Below are positions 27,901 through 36,229 of a stretch of DNA of 64,000 bases, piece after piece (the first letter of the stretch is position 1; the number at the start of each line of letters is the position of its first letter). A program made the translations under genes and the position numbers. This DNA comes from Euborellia annulipes (Eukaryota > Arthropoda > Insecta > Dermaptera > Anisolabididae): the NCBI GenBank assembly GCA_023213315.1, contig JAKCPI010016940.1:17377-81376 (forward strand), written 5' to 3'. The notes beneath the pieces are model-generated. The model made no database searches, had not been told where the DNA came from, and saw nothing but the letters and a program-made list of their open reading frames with translations.

Positions 27901-29046
27901 AAAATGTATAGTTCTCGAAAATATTTAATTATAACTTAACCCCACGGCCTTAAGGGCTTTGCTGTTTATAGTAGTGTATTAAAGCAGATCCAGATGTCTG
28001 TTCCTCTACTGGTTTAAATAGCGGACAAGTGAGAAATTTTTCTTAAGGTACGCGTCTCGAGGTGCTGATTTTGAGAGGTTCTAGCTGCCACAATTTAGAA
28101 GCTATCGATCTCAATTTTTTTTTTTTTTTTTATTTAAAGCTATTTAAAATATCTACAACTTAAAGAAGCCCTTTTTCTGATTTTGGAAAAATTTTTTTAG
28201 ATTAATCACATTAAATAAAAGATATTTTTAAAAAAAGTAATCATTGTGTTAAAGAAAAATTAATTTTTTGCCTTTCATTAATTTGCTGGAACTTTTCAAA
28301 TGAAATGGAATAAAATGCTTGAATCCCCTATGGGCAGAACTAATGCCATCTCTTGCCGCCTAGAGTAACCAGTTTCTGAATCGGCTAATAACGGTATTTC
28401 GAGACTCGTCCCTTAATGTTTCTCACTTTGTTAGTAAAATGTACGGGTTAACTTGCATATGAGGGAAGTGAGTTTTGTTGGTGTAGATCGAGGTTCCGGT
28501 AGACTGGGGCAATGGACAGCACACCAATGCCCCAAAAAGGCTGGAGATTCAGGGTTCTATTACCGGGGGTTATGTGGCGTTCCTTTAGACTTTAAATTGT
28601 GCATGGAAAAAATATTATCATCCAACTCTTTAGTGAAAACAAGGTTTTTAGGATTAAAATTGGAACGTTCAAACTATTAAAAAGTATCTGCTTTGTACAT
28701 TCTATTTGCTCGAATTTATTACGTAAATAAAAAAGAGTAAACAAGAAACGAATAGTTTTTTTCGAAACAAACGCATTAGTGCTGTTGTCTATTTGTGCAA
28801 AGTTAACATTCATGCATTTTAAATATTTCAAATGAATTGTCCTAGGTCTTTCACTGTTTACCCGTATATATTTTTTATTTTTTTATTTTTTATTTCTTTT
28901 TCTTTTTTTTTTACAGATTTGATATACTTCATAATATATTGATGGTGTGTATTTTTATATTAATGCTATATCTTATTAAGGATTTCGGATTTATATATTA
29001 TATTAGAGACATTATTTATAGTAATATTGATTATATTTTTAATTAG
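12812..29046 (+). CDS. Fatty acyl-CoA reductase (FAR), complete, 11 exons
   Basis: FARs reduce long-chain fatty acyl-CoA to fatty alcohol with NADPH, for wax esters, cuticular lipids or pheromones, usually at ER or peroxisome membranes. Exons: 12812-12904, 13230-13349, 16891-17039, 19286-19376, 21023-21168, 22822-22934, 24275-24358, 24626-24734, 25277-25519, 27150-27407, 28917-29046. Joined length is 1536 nt, giving 511 residues plus TAG, the usual size of arthropod FARs. Residues 23-30 are TGGSGFMG, the Rossmann dinucleotide loop; HTAASVRF starts at 115; the catalytic YxxxK is Y209-K213 (YTFTK); PGWIDN follows VRPSI in exons 6-7. The C-terminal FAR_C part lies in exons 9-11, with hydrophobic stretches at about 353-378 and 473-490. 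The start is the first ATG upstream of the glycine loop in an open exon; a 5' UTR exon cannot be excluded. No internal stop or frameshift. Family assignment is firm; substrate length is not readable. Confidence 0.95.
12940..13190 (+). repeat. SINE-A copy in FAR intron 1
   Basis: Head GGCCCCCGGGCTTGGCGTAG to A-tail. Duplications ATATAATCTAAG / ATATAATCCAAG (one mismatch). It leaves about 40 bp between its A-tail and the exon 2 acceptor. Confidence 0.88.
13230..13349 (+). CDS. FAR exon 2
   Basis: Codes residues 32-71, starting VLIEKLLRS and including IYILIRSK, the usual FAR second strand. Acceptor TTGTTAG, donor GTAAGT, phase 0 both sides. SINE-A copy 12940-13190 fills most of the preceding intron and ends about 40 bp from the acceptor. 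Confidence 0.95.
13411..13705 (+). repeat. Family B copy with internal deletion, FAR intron 2
   Basis: 5' part (TTGAGAGAGAAGTATTGGAT) joins after TTTAAGTTAGATACACCCCT directly to the 3' hairpin region (AAATATATGTCGAGAC, CACACCAGATTG). The middle 300-400 bases are gone. Confidence 0.75.
13870..14170. repeat. MITE-like fragment
   Basis: Starts CAGGGCCACAGACAGAGG, like CAGGGCCGCAGACAGACTTG at 15072, and has G/C-rich patches in an AT-rich body. Ends not defined. Confidence 0.4.
14914..15776. mobile_element. hAT-type MITE, TSD ATCTAGAC
   Basis: Inverted ends CAGTGGTTCCCAACCT and AGGTTGGGAACCACTG; identical duplications ATCTAGAC at 14906-14913 and 15777-15784. The ends are rich in CGCCCC runs. 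No transposase frame. A second MITE start (CAGGGCCGCAGACAGACTTG, 15072) may be nested inside. In FAR intron 2. Confidence 0.92.
16310..16540 (+). repeat. Two Helitron-like 3' end motifs in tandem
   Basis: GGCCGAAGGCGGGC..GCGTCTAG at about 16336-16360 and CGCCCGCCTTGGCGTCTAG at about 16440, each followed by a similar 'CAGGG(G/T)GGA' and 'GGCGGACCCTC' segment, so a roughly 110-bp unit is duplicated. Confidence 0.5.
16585..16840 (-). repeat. Family B fragment, 5' half
   Basis: Minus-strand copy from AAAGTACTGGTACTTTTTGG to the TACTTTCTCTATATA..AGAGAAAGTA end. It finishes about 50 bp before FAR exon 3. Confidence 0.75.
16891..17039 (+). CDS. FAR exon 3
   Basis: Codes residues 72-121 from LFDNISPEIL through PGDICAPDLGL to VIFHTAASVR. 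The GD and FHxAA motifs line the cofactor pocket in this reductase family. Acceptor TTTCAG, donor GTAAAT, ends in phase 2. Confidence 0.95.
17771..18075 (+). repeat. Diverged relative of family B
   Basis: TTACTTTCTCGTATACGAAG then TATATAAAGAGAAAGTAA is the same end design with a different loop; followed by CTTCGAGATTTTGATG and a GTGT tract. Body mostly unlike family B. Confidence 0.5.
18792..19049 (+). repeat. SINE-A copy in FAR intron 3
   Basis: Full head to tail; exact duplications AAGTCAAAATTAGG (left) and AAGTCAAAATTAGG (right, from 19048). A diverged relative (ATTTATTTAAATCATTTAGA) follows at 19093-19205. Confidence 0.9.
19286..19376 (+). CDS. FAR exon 4
   Basis: Codes residues 121-151: RFDMPLKEAM, then VNVRATRDLVNLAKG. 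NVRATR is the family's NVxGTR helix motif. Acceptor TTTCTAG, donor GTAATT, ends in phase 0. Confidence 0.95.
19711..20525 (+). repeat. Family B element, full, interrupted by SINE-A
   Basis: From ACTTTCTCTTACC to TTCACACCAGATTTTT. SINE-A 20247-20438 lies between AAATTTTACAAC duplications. Left flank ACATCAGATTTTTACTTTC suggests it joined the end of another copy. Confidence 0.85.
20247..20438 (+). repeat. SINE-A copy with internal deletion
   Basis: Head and tail present, but the AATAAGAATGCCTGG middle block is missing: TATCAGATGGCC runs straight into TAAGTTGCCGAAAAGACTG. Duplications AAATTTTACAAC. Confidence 0.88.
20575..20757 (-). repeat. Third tRNA-like SINE family (SINE-C)
   Basis: Minus strand reads GGGGGCTCGCTGGTGTAGTG, a CTTCTACAAAGAAGATCC stem, TGTTCAAACCCTGGGCG (B-box-like) and then an AT-rich body. 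Not related to SINE-A beyond the tRNA-like head. Confidence 0.6.
21023..21168 (+). CDS. FAR exon 5
   Basis: Codes residues 152-200. ALLHVSTTYCNT is the conserved HVSTAY strand, followed by the IEEVIYPSP substrate-side segment. Acceptor TTTCCAG, donor GTGAGT, ends in phase 2. Confidence 0.95.
22229..22672. mobile_element. hAT-type MITE, TSD ATTGTGAT
   Basis: Ends TAGGGTCCGACCGAAAC and GGTCGGTTTCTA; exact duplications ATTGTGAT at 22221-22228 and 22673-22680. CCGAAACCGAA repeats are near both ends. A second MITE start (CAGGGGCGTATATAG, 22318) seems inserted inside. In FAR intron 5. Confidence 0.88.
22822..22934 (+). CDS. FAR exon 6 (catalytic YxxxK)
   Basis: Codes residues 200-238, including PNTYTFTKALGE (Tyr209, Lys213 catalytic pair) and AVIVRPSI. 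Acceptor is a T-run then AG; donor GTAAGT; ends in phase 1. Confidence 0.95.
23890..24113 (+). repeat. Family B variant ending in a Helitron-like 3' terminus
   Basis: Body AACGAAAAGAGCCAGGAG, AAAAGTACTAGTACTTTACT, then TTTTCTCGCCGAAGGCGGGC, GACGCGG and CTAG followed by T. The usual ACACCAGA hairpin is absent. Confidence 0.6.
24275..24358 (+). CDS. FAR exon 7
   Basis: Codes residues 238-266: VISSIEKPFPGWIDNFNGPIG. The acceptor used here is TTTTAG ending at 24274. A second copy of the same acceptor plus the first 17 exon bases lies 26 bp upstream (AG at 24247-24248); using it would put TAG in frame, so 24275 is the productive start. Donor GTATGT, phase 1. Confidence 0.92.
24417..24563. repeat. 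Palindrome in FAR intron 7
   Basis: Arms carry AAATTTCGCACTTTTTATTT and its complement AAATAAAAAGTGCGAAAT around TTTTGTATATTTTGTATA. A single arm with the same sequence occurs at 43073-43135 just after a hammerhead-like motif. Confidence 0.75.
24626..24734 (+). CDS. FAR exon 8
   Basis: Codes residues 266-302: GLLRTIYADPKVVADYIPVDVAIN, matching the end of the FAR NAD-binding domain (DxIPVDxxxN). Acceptor TTCTAG, donor GTAAGT, ends in phase 2. Confidence 0.95.
25277..25519 (+). CDS. FAR exon 9 (start of FAR_C)
   Basis: Codes residues 302-383: VFQCSSSEYKKVSI, the family's 'vYN..SG..NP(I)' position, then a hydrophobic segment at about 353-378 that fits the FAR_C membrane-associated helix. Acceptor TTTATAG, donor GTAAGT, ends in phase 2. 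Confidence 0.95.
25554..25730. repeat. MITE with GCAATATTGC sub-repeats
   Basis: Ends CCCCAACAGCACAAAATATT and GCAATATTCCGTGCTGTG-TGGG are imperfect inverted repeats. Inside, many CAATATTGC and CAATGTTGC units in both directions. It begins about 35 bp after the FAR exon 9 donor. Confidence 0.7.
25830..26030 (+). repeat. Truncated relative of the 1154 MITE
   Basis: GGGGTAAAGGAAGCAATTACC, ACAAGTACAGAATGCGCC and GTGTGCTGTGCGACCAGTC match 1190-1375; the right terminus is missing. Confidence 0.7.
27150..27407 (+). CDS. FAR exon 10 (FAR_C)
   Basis: Codes residues 383-469: VNKVLRKIYFANMALEYF, then FHEWVFK, a DLKEFRFDYRD segment and AARGAKKYLFKEDLN, a strongly conserved FAR_C block. Acceptor is a long T-run then AG; donor GTAATA; ends in phase 2. 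Confidence 0.95.
27630..27906. repeat. Long palindrome with tRNA-like centre, FAR intron 10
   Basis: Left arm AATAAGATATTTGTATCC, CTCGATTCGGACTTTG, CGTCATAAATAT, GTTTTTGTTGGTGAGG; right arm carries the complements in order. Between them, on the minus strand, is a tRNA-like unit: TGGCGCAATGGACAGC (A-box-like) and GGGTTCGATTCCCG (B-box). Starts about 220 bp after FAR exon 10. Confidence 0.75.
27943..28580 (+). repeat. tRNA-containing repeat (SINE-E) split by TTAA MITE
   Basis: AGCAGATCCAGATGTCTG, TCTACTGGTTTAA, then after the MITE GGGAAGTGAGTTTTGTTGG and GGCAATGGACAGCACACC. The same order, unsplit, is at 43612-43925. Confidence 0.75.
28043..28416. mobile_element. TTAA-flanked MITE, copy 1
   Basis: TTAA at 28043-28046 and 28413-28416 border inverted ends GGTACGCGTCTCGAGG and TTTCGAGACTCGTCC. 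TTAA duplication is the mark of the piggyBac superfamily. Body shares CCATCTCTTGCCGCCTAGAG with copy 2. Confidence 0.8.
28917..29046 (+). CDS. FAR exon 11 and stop
   Basis: Codes residues 469-511, starting RFDILHNILM and running through a hydrophobic helix (about 473-490) to IDYIFN and TAG. Acceptor TTTACAG. A possible ATTAAA polyadenylation signal lies at 29075-29080, but the region is so AT-rich that this is weak. Confidence 0.9.
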
Positions 29047-31328
29047 AATTTCTTGAATAATATTATATTTATTAATTAAAAAAAATATTTGTTTATTTCC
29101 TATGATCAGGTCATTGCAAGAAGTCACCTGAAAATCCGCCAAAGAACTGTGTCTTAAAACCCAAATAATCGATTGGGCAAAATCTTTTAGTTTTGCCTCG
29201 ACTATAAATTTAAAATCAATCTACCTAATCCCTAATACATAGACTAACAGTGTTAGTTTAAAAAATTTATTAAAAAAAAAATGTTTAATAAATTTTTTAA
29301 TTAAGTCTAAACAAATTTTCAGCATATTTTGTTCTGCAAAGCAAAGGCCATTAAAATAAAGTAAGTGACTCGTCCTGGTATATTGTAAATTTACAGAGAT
29401 AGTGTCCGCCAGGTAATAATCTAATATTTTTTGTTTTAAATTTGGATTTGAATTATTCATATGTTGTGTTGATTAGTATGTTTTTGACACTCTTATGAGG
29501 AAATTACCAATGAATATCTGTTTATCGACTTGCGCGTGAATGGGTAGATAAATTCACAACTGCTTTATTAAAATGAACGAAGCCTTAAAGGCATGGAACA
29601 ATTTTAGACCGACTAGACTGAATTTTATTTATTTTCTATTGATTTGAGAACTTTAGTATAGCGATACAGGCTGAGCAGTTCGCCTTAGGCATTCGCCCAT
29701 CTGGCTAAGAGGTTCCAACCCTGGAGTTTCAATTATATTACATTCTATAATAATAATACATTTTTGATTTATTTTTATGATTTAGGAATAATTGTTATTA
29801 TTAAATTATTCTATATTCACTTATTTAATGAGAGTTAAATAAAGAGTTGTGTCATTGTTTCGAGCAAAATTTAGTTGTAATAAATAATTGAAGAAGGGAA
29901 AAATATATTTTTTCTCATACTAAGGCCTAAGCCTGTAGGGAATCCGAAATTGTAGGGAGTGAGAAGCAGCTTGGAATATTTCTTTATTAAGTCAACGTTT
30001 CGACATAAGTCATCCATATTCAAAGCATTTAAATGTCATAAATTTAATTAAATTTGTAGAAAATTATTTCCAACAATCTCTGGTAGAGTTACTAATTTAG
30101 TATAGTTCTGGAAGGAAATGTCTTTAAAGAGAGGGTCCAAATGATTCTAAAGAATAATCTTGCCTACTCTTTGATGAATATTATAAAGTCTAATTCAAAG
30201 AGTTAAGAATAATAAGATCCCATAATTACTTTTCGGATTATAATTTAATTCTTTCTCGCAGTCTCGATTTTAATTGGAAGGTAGGTATAAAAAAAGTTAA
30301 AAGGTTAAATTTGGCGGTTGATTGACTTTGAGCCCCCCCCCCCTCTCTCTCTCTCTCTACTTCTCTTAAAAGTCAATAAAATTTTAATTTAATTAGAAAA
30401 AAATGTTAAACTAATAATTAAAATCGCGTCAAGTTAAGATTTTAAATAGATATTTCACTTAATAAAACTAATTATCAAGTGTCTAGACACTTCGTAACAG
30501 ATTTGGAACGCGTTTTCACCAAGTTGTGATTAAATAAAATGAATGATGATGATGATGAAAAGATTTTCCCATTCTGAAAATTTGTACTATTGTGGTTTTA
30601 ACAAATAAAATTAATTTTTTATAAATTAACGTTTCAAATTTTAGGATCGGATTCAGAATTTTAGGATTATCTGATGAAGACATCATTTACATATGTTTAT
30701 ACACAAACCAAAAAATAAATTTCCAAATAAAAAAATAAACGGTCGGTAATTAGTTATTGTTTTTGACAGATATAAAGAATCGCAATTAATGAAGAGAAAA
30801 TATGACCTGGAATTTCAAATACTAATTCCCCTATTCCAATTAAAATTTACCTTAAAAAAAGGTGGTGGAGTTTCTATGAAAAAATTGAAATCAAGATAGA
30901 GAAAAATTAAATGCCAAGGAGTTGGCTGCCTTTATTCTTATTCTCCATTCCTTTTATAATTAAAGTATTAAAAAAAAAGCAAAAAATTAAAAGCGCCTGT
31001 TTAAAAGAGACATCTTGAAAAATAAACGGCATATTTTTAAGCAAAGAGGAGCAAAAATGAAATATTTTACAGGGTGTTATAATTTTTTTTTATGTGTGAA
31101 AATTAAATTTTTTTGTCTATCTAATATAGACCTATATTTAAAATAAAAAAAGCTCGAATAAACCTACTAACTTAACTTTAGCATTAAGATTTCATCGTGA
31201 GGAATTTTATAATTAAATTTTTTAAGGTATTTGTGATTTAATTATTTAGAAAAAAAAAAGTAAGTTTAATCTGCATATTTTTTATATAACCACTGAAATT
31301 TATCATATATTTTTATAATCTTTTTTTT
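29047..31328. other. Region 3' of FAR, inside the LDLa intron
   Basis: AT-rich, no gene recognised. A poly-C then CT microsatellite lies at 30333-30359. The 29221-29460 minus-strand frame has no recognisable feature. Confidence 0.5.
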
Positions 31329-31432
31329 TTTTACTTTCTCTTATCCTATATATGAAATTAATAGAGAGAGAAAGTATTGCGATCATGTCAAAAATTCGAT
31401 GGCGAGATTTTGATGGATATACATGTTTTTAG
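31329..31432 (+). repeat. Family B fragment, 5' end only
   Basis: ACTTTCTCTTATCC..AGAGAGAGAAAGTATTGCG then CAAAAATTCGATGGCGAG; stops after ATACATG. Confidence 0.75.
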
Positions 31433-31897
31433 ATTAATAAGTGTAATATATGAATTAATTTTAATACAAATTAGGATTAAAAGCTTAACGAAAAGATAAT
31501 ACTTAAGAAAAATATAAGTTCACAATTAAGAACATTCAGTGGTGGTTACAGGATTTTGTTAAAGGGAGGAGAGTGAGAGGCAGTCGGGGACTCAAGGAGC
31601 CTCTGATCCTGGAGATAATAATTTATAATTATGATTTAAATCATAAAACATAATATTAATATTTTTTTGTCCTAAAATTCCCTCGGGAGATTTGTGGGCC
31701 CCTTCCTGGAAACGCTTTGATTCGCCCTATAATTGTTAGCCTACATTTTTTTATAATATAATAGTGAGTTATAATATTTCTGTATTTCACTTTTTTCAAA
31801 ATTCTAAACATAAACTTTACCCGATATAGGCCATAAGAAAGATAATCATTATTTGTTTAAAAATAGAAAACATATTGCAATGTTTTTTTCTACTTAC

Positions 31898-32026
31898 CAC
31901 AGTTGCGTAGATGAGAATTGTCGGAGCAGCCGTCTCTCTTGTTGCCGCTATTGAAGCAATGGTTGGCTTTGGAGACACATTGTCCATTGAGGCACGTGAA
32001 TTGATCGGGATCGCAAGGACTATAAG
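31898..32026 (-). CDS. LDLa-repeat protein exon, degenerate acidic motif
   Basis: 43 codons. Acceptor TTTTCAG, donor GTAAGT, phase 1-1. C-x6-C-x4-C-x6-C-x9-C-x8-C; QFTC and NGQC are typical, but the DCxDxSDE block is replaced by a longer loop and GCSDNSHLRN, so calcium binding is doubtful. The next exon lies 23.6 kb further on, with the FAR gene between. Confidence 0.85.
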
Positions 32027-32549
32027 CTGAAAAAAAAGAAATATTTATTTGTTTTTTATATAACCTGTTTTAACTTTGTTATGTGATAGTATAAGGATTA
32101 TTAAAAATGATTGCCATTTTTGAAAAAAGCGAATTGTTATCAATTTAATATAAATTATACGTGAATTTTAGAAAGGTTCATTAAAAGAAAGAAAATTTTT
32201 TAAGGTTTTTTTTTTTTTTTTTTTTTTACTAAAAATCACTTGTTTTTATAAGAGAAGATATAGTCAAAATGCCGATTCCAATTCTGGCACCCCGCGAATG
32301 CCCGGGTCGCTCCCCCCCCCCCCCAAGAGTCGCTTCATCAACTACAATACTTTGTGTCTATAACGTTGATTATTAATGAAACAGTTTTATTAAGATATCT
32401 TAATAAAATATATTTCATTATACAATTTATTTTGAGAATTTTATGTTTTAAATTCCTTTATGTATTGTTTATGCGCCCGAGTCGCTGCGCCCTTTGACCT
32501 GCCCCCTTCCTCCTCTTGCTCTGCGGAGTTTGTGGGGGGTGTTATTTAG

Positions 32550-33670
32550 TGGTCAAGTTTGGTACTAAGGGCTATGAGTAACTAAATATACTCAAAAAAA
32601 TATGGTGTAAACAACTCAACTTTCGATTAAGGTAAGAGAAAGTTTTGTGCTGTGCGTTAATCACACCAGATTTTTTGTTACCGTATATATAGGTAACTAT
32701 TTCTCATAAAAAGTACAAGAGTAAAGTGTGCTTCAAACAATTTCAAGGGCAAAATGAGAATATGCATTTTAAAAAGCATCTAAAATTTTTGAATTTTAAT
32801 CAAAATCGTTAAAGCGAATTTTGAGAAAATTGGAAAAAACAAAAACCCAAAGTACTAATACTTTTTAGCCGATTAGATTGAAAACCCTCAAGACGCGTCC
32901 GGCATGTGTACTTAGCTTAAGTATAAAATTTGGGTATCGAGAGTTTTTTCGTTTTTGAGTAATTCCCATAAACCACATTTTTTGATATTTCATTTGAAAT
33001 TCATTAAATTTACTGATAAAAAATCTTAAATTCTGACAAGATCAAATACAGTTAAAATACCAAAACATTTACCTTAATTTCTATGAAAGAAATTTTATAA
33101 TTTGCTTTTCTTAAAATTGTCATTAAAAGAGAGGATTTCCCTTTTAGAGTGAATTTGAGATTTTTTCACAATAAATTTAATGAATTTCAAGTGAATATTT
33201 AAAAAAATGCCTGATAATGGATAGATTAACTTAAAAACTATACAACTCTCGATACCCAAATTTTATACTTAAGCTAAGCATACATATCGGAGGCCACACA
33301 AGGATTTTGTCAAAGAATACTAGAACTTTATTAATGTACTTTTTTAGTTTTTTTTTTTTTTTTTTCAATTTTCTCAAAATTCTCTCTATCGATTTTATTA
33401 AAAATCATAAATCAATTATTTTTTAGAGTTTCTCATTTTTCTCTCAAAATTGTTTGAAGCACCCTTTACTCTTGTACTTCATAGGGAAGTAGTAGAACAG
33501 GCAACAAAATTTTTTTCCATGTTTTACAACTTGAATTTTAATGCAGTGTACCGCCAGACACTAAATATACATGTATATCGTCACAAAAAATATAGTGGAG
33601 CAAGCACAGATCATAACTTTTAATTACCGAAGGTAAGAGAAAGTTGTGAGCTGTGCGACCAGATTTTTAA
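32550..33670. repeat. Two family B copies as a giant inverted repeat
   Basis: A minus-oriented copy (32550-32955) and a plus-oriented copy (33255-33670) face each other. Arms meet at TATAAAATTTGGGTATCGAG (about 32931) and CTCGATACCCAAATTTTATA (about 33248), with about 300 bp between, which also folds (TTCATTAAATTTACTG against AAATTTAATGAATTTC). Confidence 0.75.
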
Positions 33671-34342
33671 TAAATAAAACTACAAGTAGGCTAATGTTGG
33701 AATAATGTTTGATCGTTAAATTTAAACATAAATGACTACGATATGATATAAAACCAAATGTTTGAACAAATAAATACATGGATATAGAGGGAGAAACGAA
33801 CAAAACGAGGAGTTATTTTGATGCATGAATGACGCACAAGCATCAAAAGCCAGTAGGCTGATAAACAATGTGTTATTATTTTTAACACAATATGTTAATA
33901 GAGAAAGTATTATTATTTTTGAATTTAGAAAAATTAGTAGTCCTATAGGAATCAATTAAATAGAGATTATTGCATGCGTATGTAACGGTATTAGAACCAT
34001 AGGCTCTCGATGAATTTATCTCAGAAAAACTTTTTTATCCCCGTATCAATATCAATTTTAGCTTATTTTAATCGTTTGTTTTTTGTTTCAGATGAGATGA
34101 TAGAAAGTTTACTTTATTTAAAGGTATTGAAAATTACTTTTTTTTTACATTTTCAGGAAGCAAGCTTTTGAGTTTAAATATGGTTTGGATTAAAAAAAGA
34201 GGATGATTAGGAACCCTCTCCAAAACGGTCTTAAATAAAGCGTTAATAAATTATATTTTTAATTATTAATAATTCTCACATTCTTATTAAAATTTGATAA
34301 AAAAAAAAACAGTTTATCTTTCTCTAAAGTGTAGGCCTACTG

Positions 34343-34440
34343 CATATCTCGCCTGCTGAGAATCATAGAGGTGATCGACTTTCGAAAGTCCGAAAATTCA
34401 ATTTTTGAGTAAAGTCTACCAAACGTTGTTAAAACGTCTT
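34343..34440. repeat. Fragment of the 38.7-kb MITE family
   Basis: ATATCTCGCCTGCTGAGAAT, ATAGAGG.. and GAAAGTCCGAAAATTCAA match an end of the 38699-38951 element; the other end is not seen. Confidence 0.5.
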
Positions 34441-34520
34441 TTTTTGTAATATTATTTTGTAATAGGCGAGGGGCGACGAATTTAGCAATTGCCCGGGCGG
34501 TACAAACCAAAGTTATGTCA

Positions 34521-34774
34521 GCCCCCGGCTTGGCGTAGTTGGTAGCGCGCCTGCCTTGTATACCAAGAGTCGGGGGTTCGGATCTCAGGCAGTCCGATGA
34601 TTTTATTTAAGCCATTTGGATACCAAATGGCTTAAATAAGAATGCCTGGACTCCAATAAATATATATTAATAAATTATGAGTATCGTTTAAGTCTTATAT
34701 GGCCTAAGTTGCCGAAAAGACTGTGTATATGTGTATGAATGTGAGAGTGAGTGGGAAAAAAGTGTGAGTTAAAT
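34521..34774 (+). repeat. SINE-A copy
   Basis: Head GCCCCCGGCTTGGCGTAGTT and B-box-like GGGGGTTCGGATCTC to GGGAAAAAAGTGTGAGTTAA. Tail is short and duplications are not clear. Confidence 0.85.
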
Positions 34775-35188
34775 AAAACTGGCCGTTATGAAGCGGTAAA
34801 CCAAAACCTGTTTTCTCTCAAAATTTTGATTTTTAGAAAAAATAAAATAACTTTTTTAATAAAAAGCACTAAGTTATAAACATGGGATAAAATAACAAAA
34901 TAACTCTTGTGAACTCAAATGACCAATTCACTAATGTATTTTTCATTTAATTACTTCGAAGCACGCACAAGAAGATATAATCTTCCTAAAAATTAACAAC
35001 TGATCATAAGTGTTCCTCTTTGTCCTGGAGTAAAAATCTATTTGTGAATTGGTCACGAGAGTTGTCTATCTTCCAGCAAGTAATAAAAAGGGGAACATTT
35101 TATGCACCCCATGGTATTATAAACATGCTTTATTATGAAATTATTAGTTACTATTAAACATGCAGCTTATAAGCATGTTATTACTTAC

Positions 35189-35308
35189 TGCAGTTTTTCT
35201 CGTCTGATTGATCCGGACAATCTATGAAATGATCGCACCAGTATTCCTCCGGGACACATTGATGTGTAAAGAGGCATTTACGTTCATGAGGGCGGCATAG
35301 GAAATCCA
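35189..35308 (-). CDS. LDLa-repeat protein exon, canonical module
   Basis: 40 codons. Acceptor TTTGCAG, donor GTAAGT, phase 1-1. C-x6-C-x5-C-x6-C-x5-C-x8-C ending DCPDQSDEKNC, a textbook LDLa calcium-binding signature. Confidence 0.9.
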
Positions 35309-36229
35309 CTGCAAAAGAAGAAATTAAACAATTAATTTAAACCAGTACCTTAAAGGAGCAGCGTTACTTAAATTTAATATATAAAGTCTTGACTTGGAAT
35401 GTGCATAAAATGCTAATTCGCTATGAATATTTCATAATCCAAAAGGATTAGATATAGAATTAATATACTGATATTAAGGCCGGAAAATAATATTTTTCTA
35501 TGTATAATACTTATTCTCTTCTACCAAGCATTTATGTATAGACAAAAAAAAGGGAATTAACTTATTTATGGAATGGTTCTAGCTTAAAATTTAGAAAAAT
35601 AATATAAGCTTGACAGTTTCAATTGGGTTCATATATATTAACTTGACTAGAAACCATTCCTATTATCACAAAAATTTGATGTGAGAACACTTCAGATTTT
35701 AGATAGTAACAGTTGATAAGAATGTGAATGATCAATAATATCTCTATACTAGTAGGCCAAGTTAAATGAAGTAGGCCTTATATATTTTCTTTTATAGAGT
35801 AAAAGATATTTCATAATAATAAATAAATAACTATTGACCAAATAAAGTTTTATTTCTCTAAGTATAGATGGTCGTTTCTTTTAAAACAACTTCTTAAAGC
35901 CTTGACAAAAATAACAGCTGGTCGGGTACTTGAGAAAGTTTAAGGATTGTTATTTTTATAACAAAGAAGTTGCTTGTTTCCACATAGCAAAAGTGTCATT
36001 AAAAACAAAAGGAGAATTTTAAAGAGTAATGCTTATTTAACAATGGAAATTAAATTCAAAAATTATTTATTTAAAATACTTTAAAAACCACAGATCTGAT
36101 GCAAGACAATTTTAAAAATAATATATATATAATAATGGAAAATAAGTTCTATCTTCACAGAAGATAGGATTCTCCTCTTCCTTGCGAGAAATCAGTGGTT
36201 TGTTTAACGTTATAAGCGATAAATTTTTT

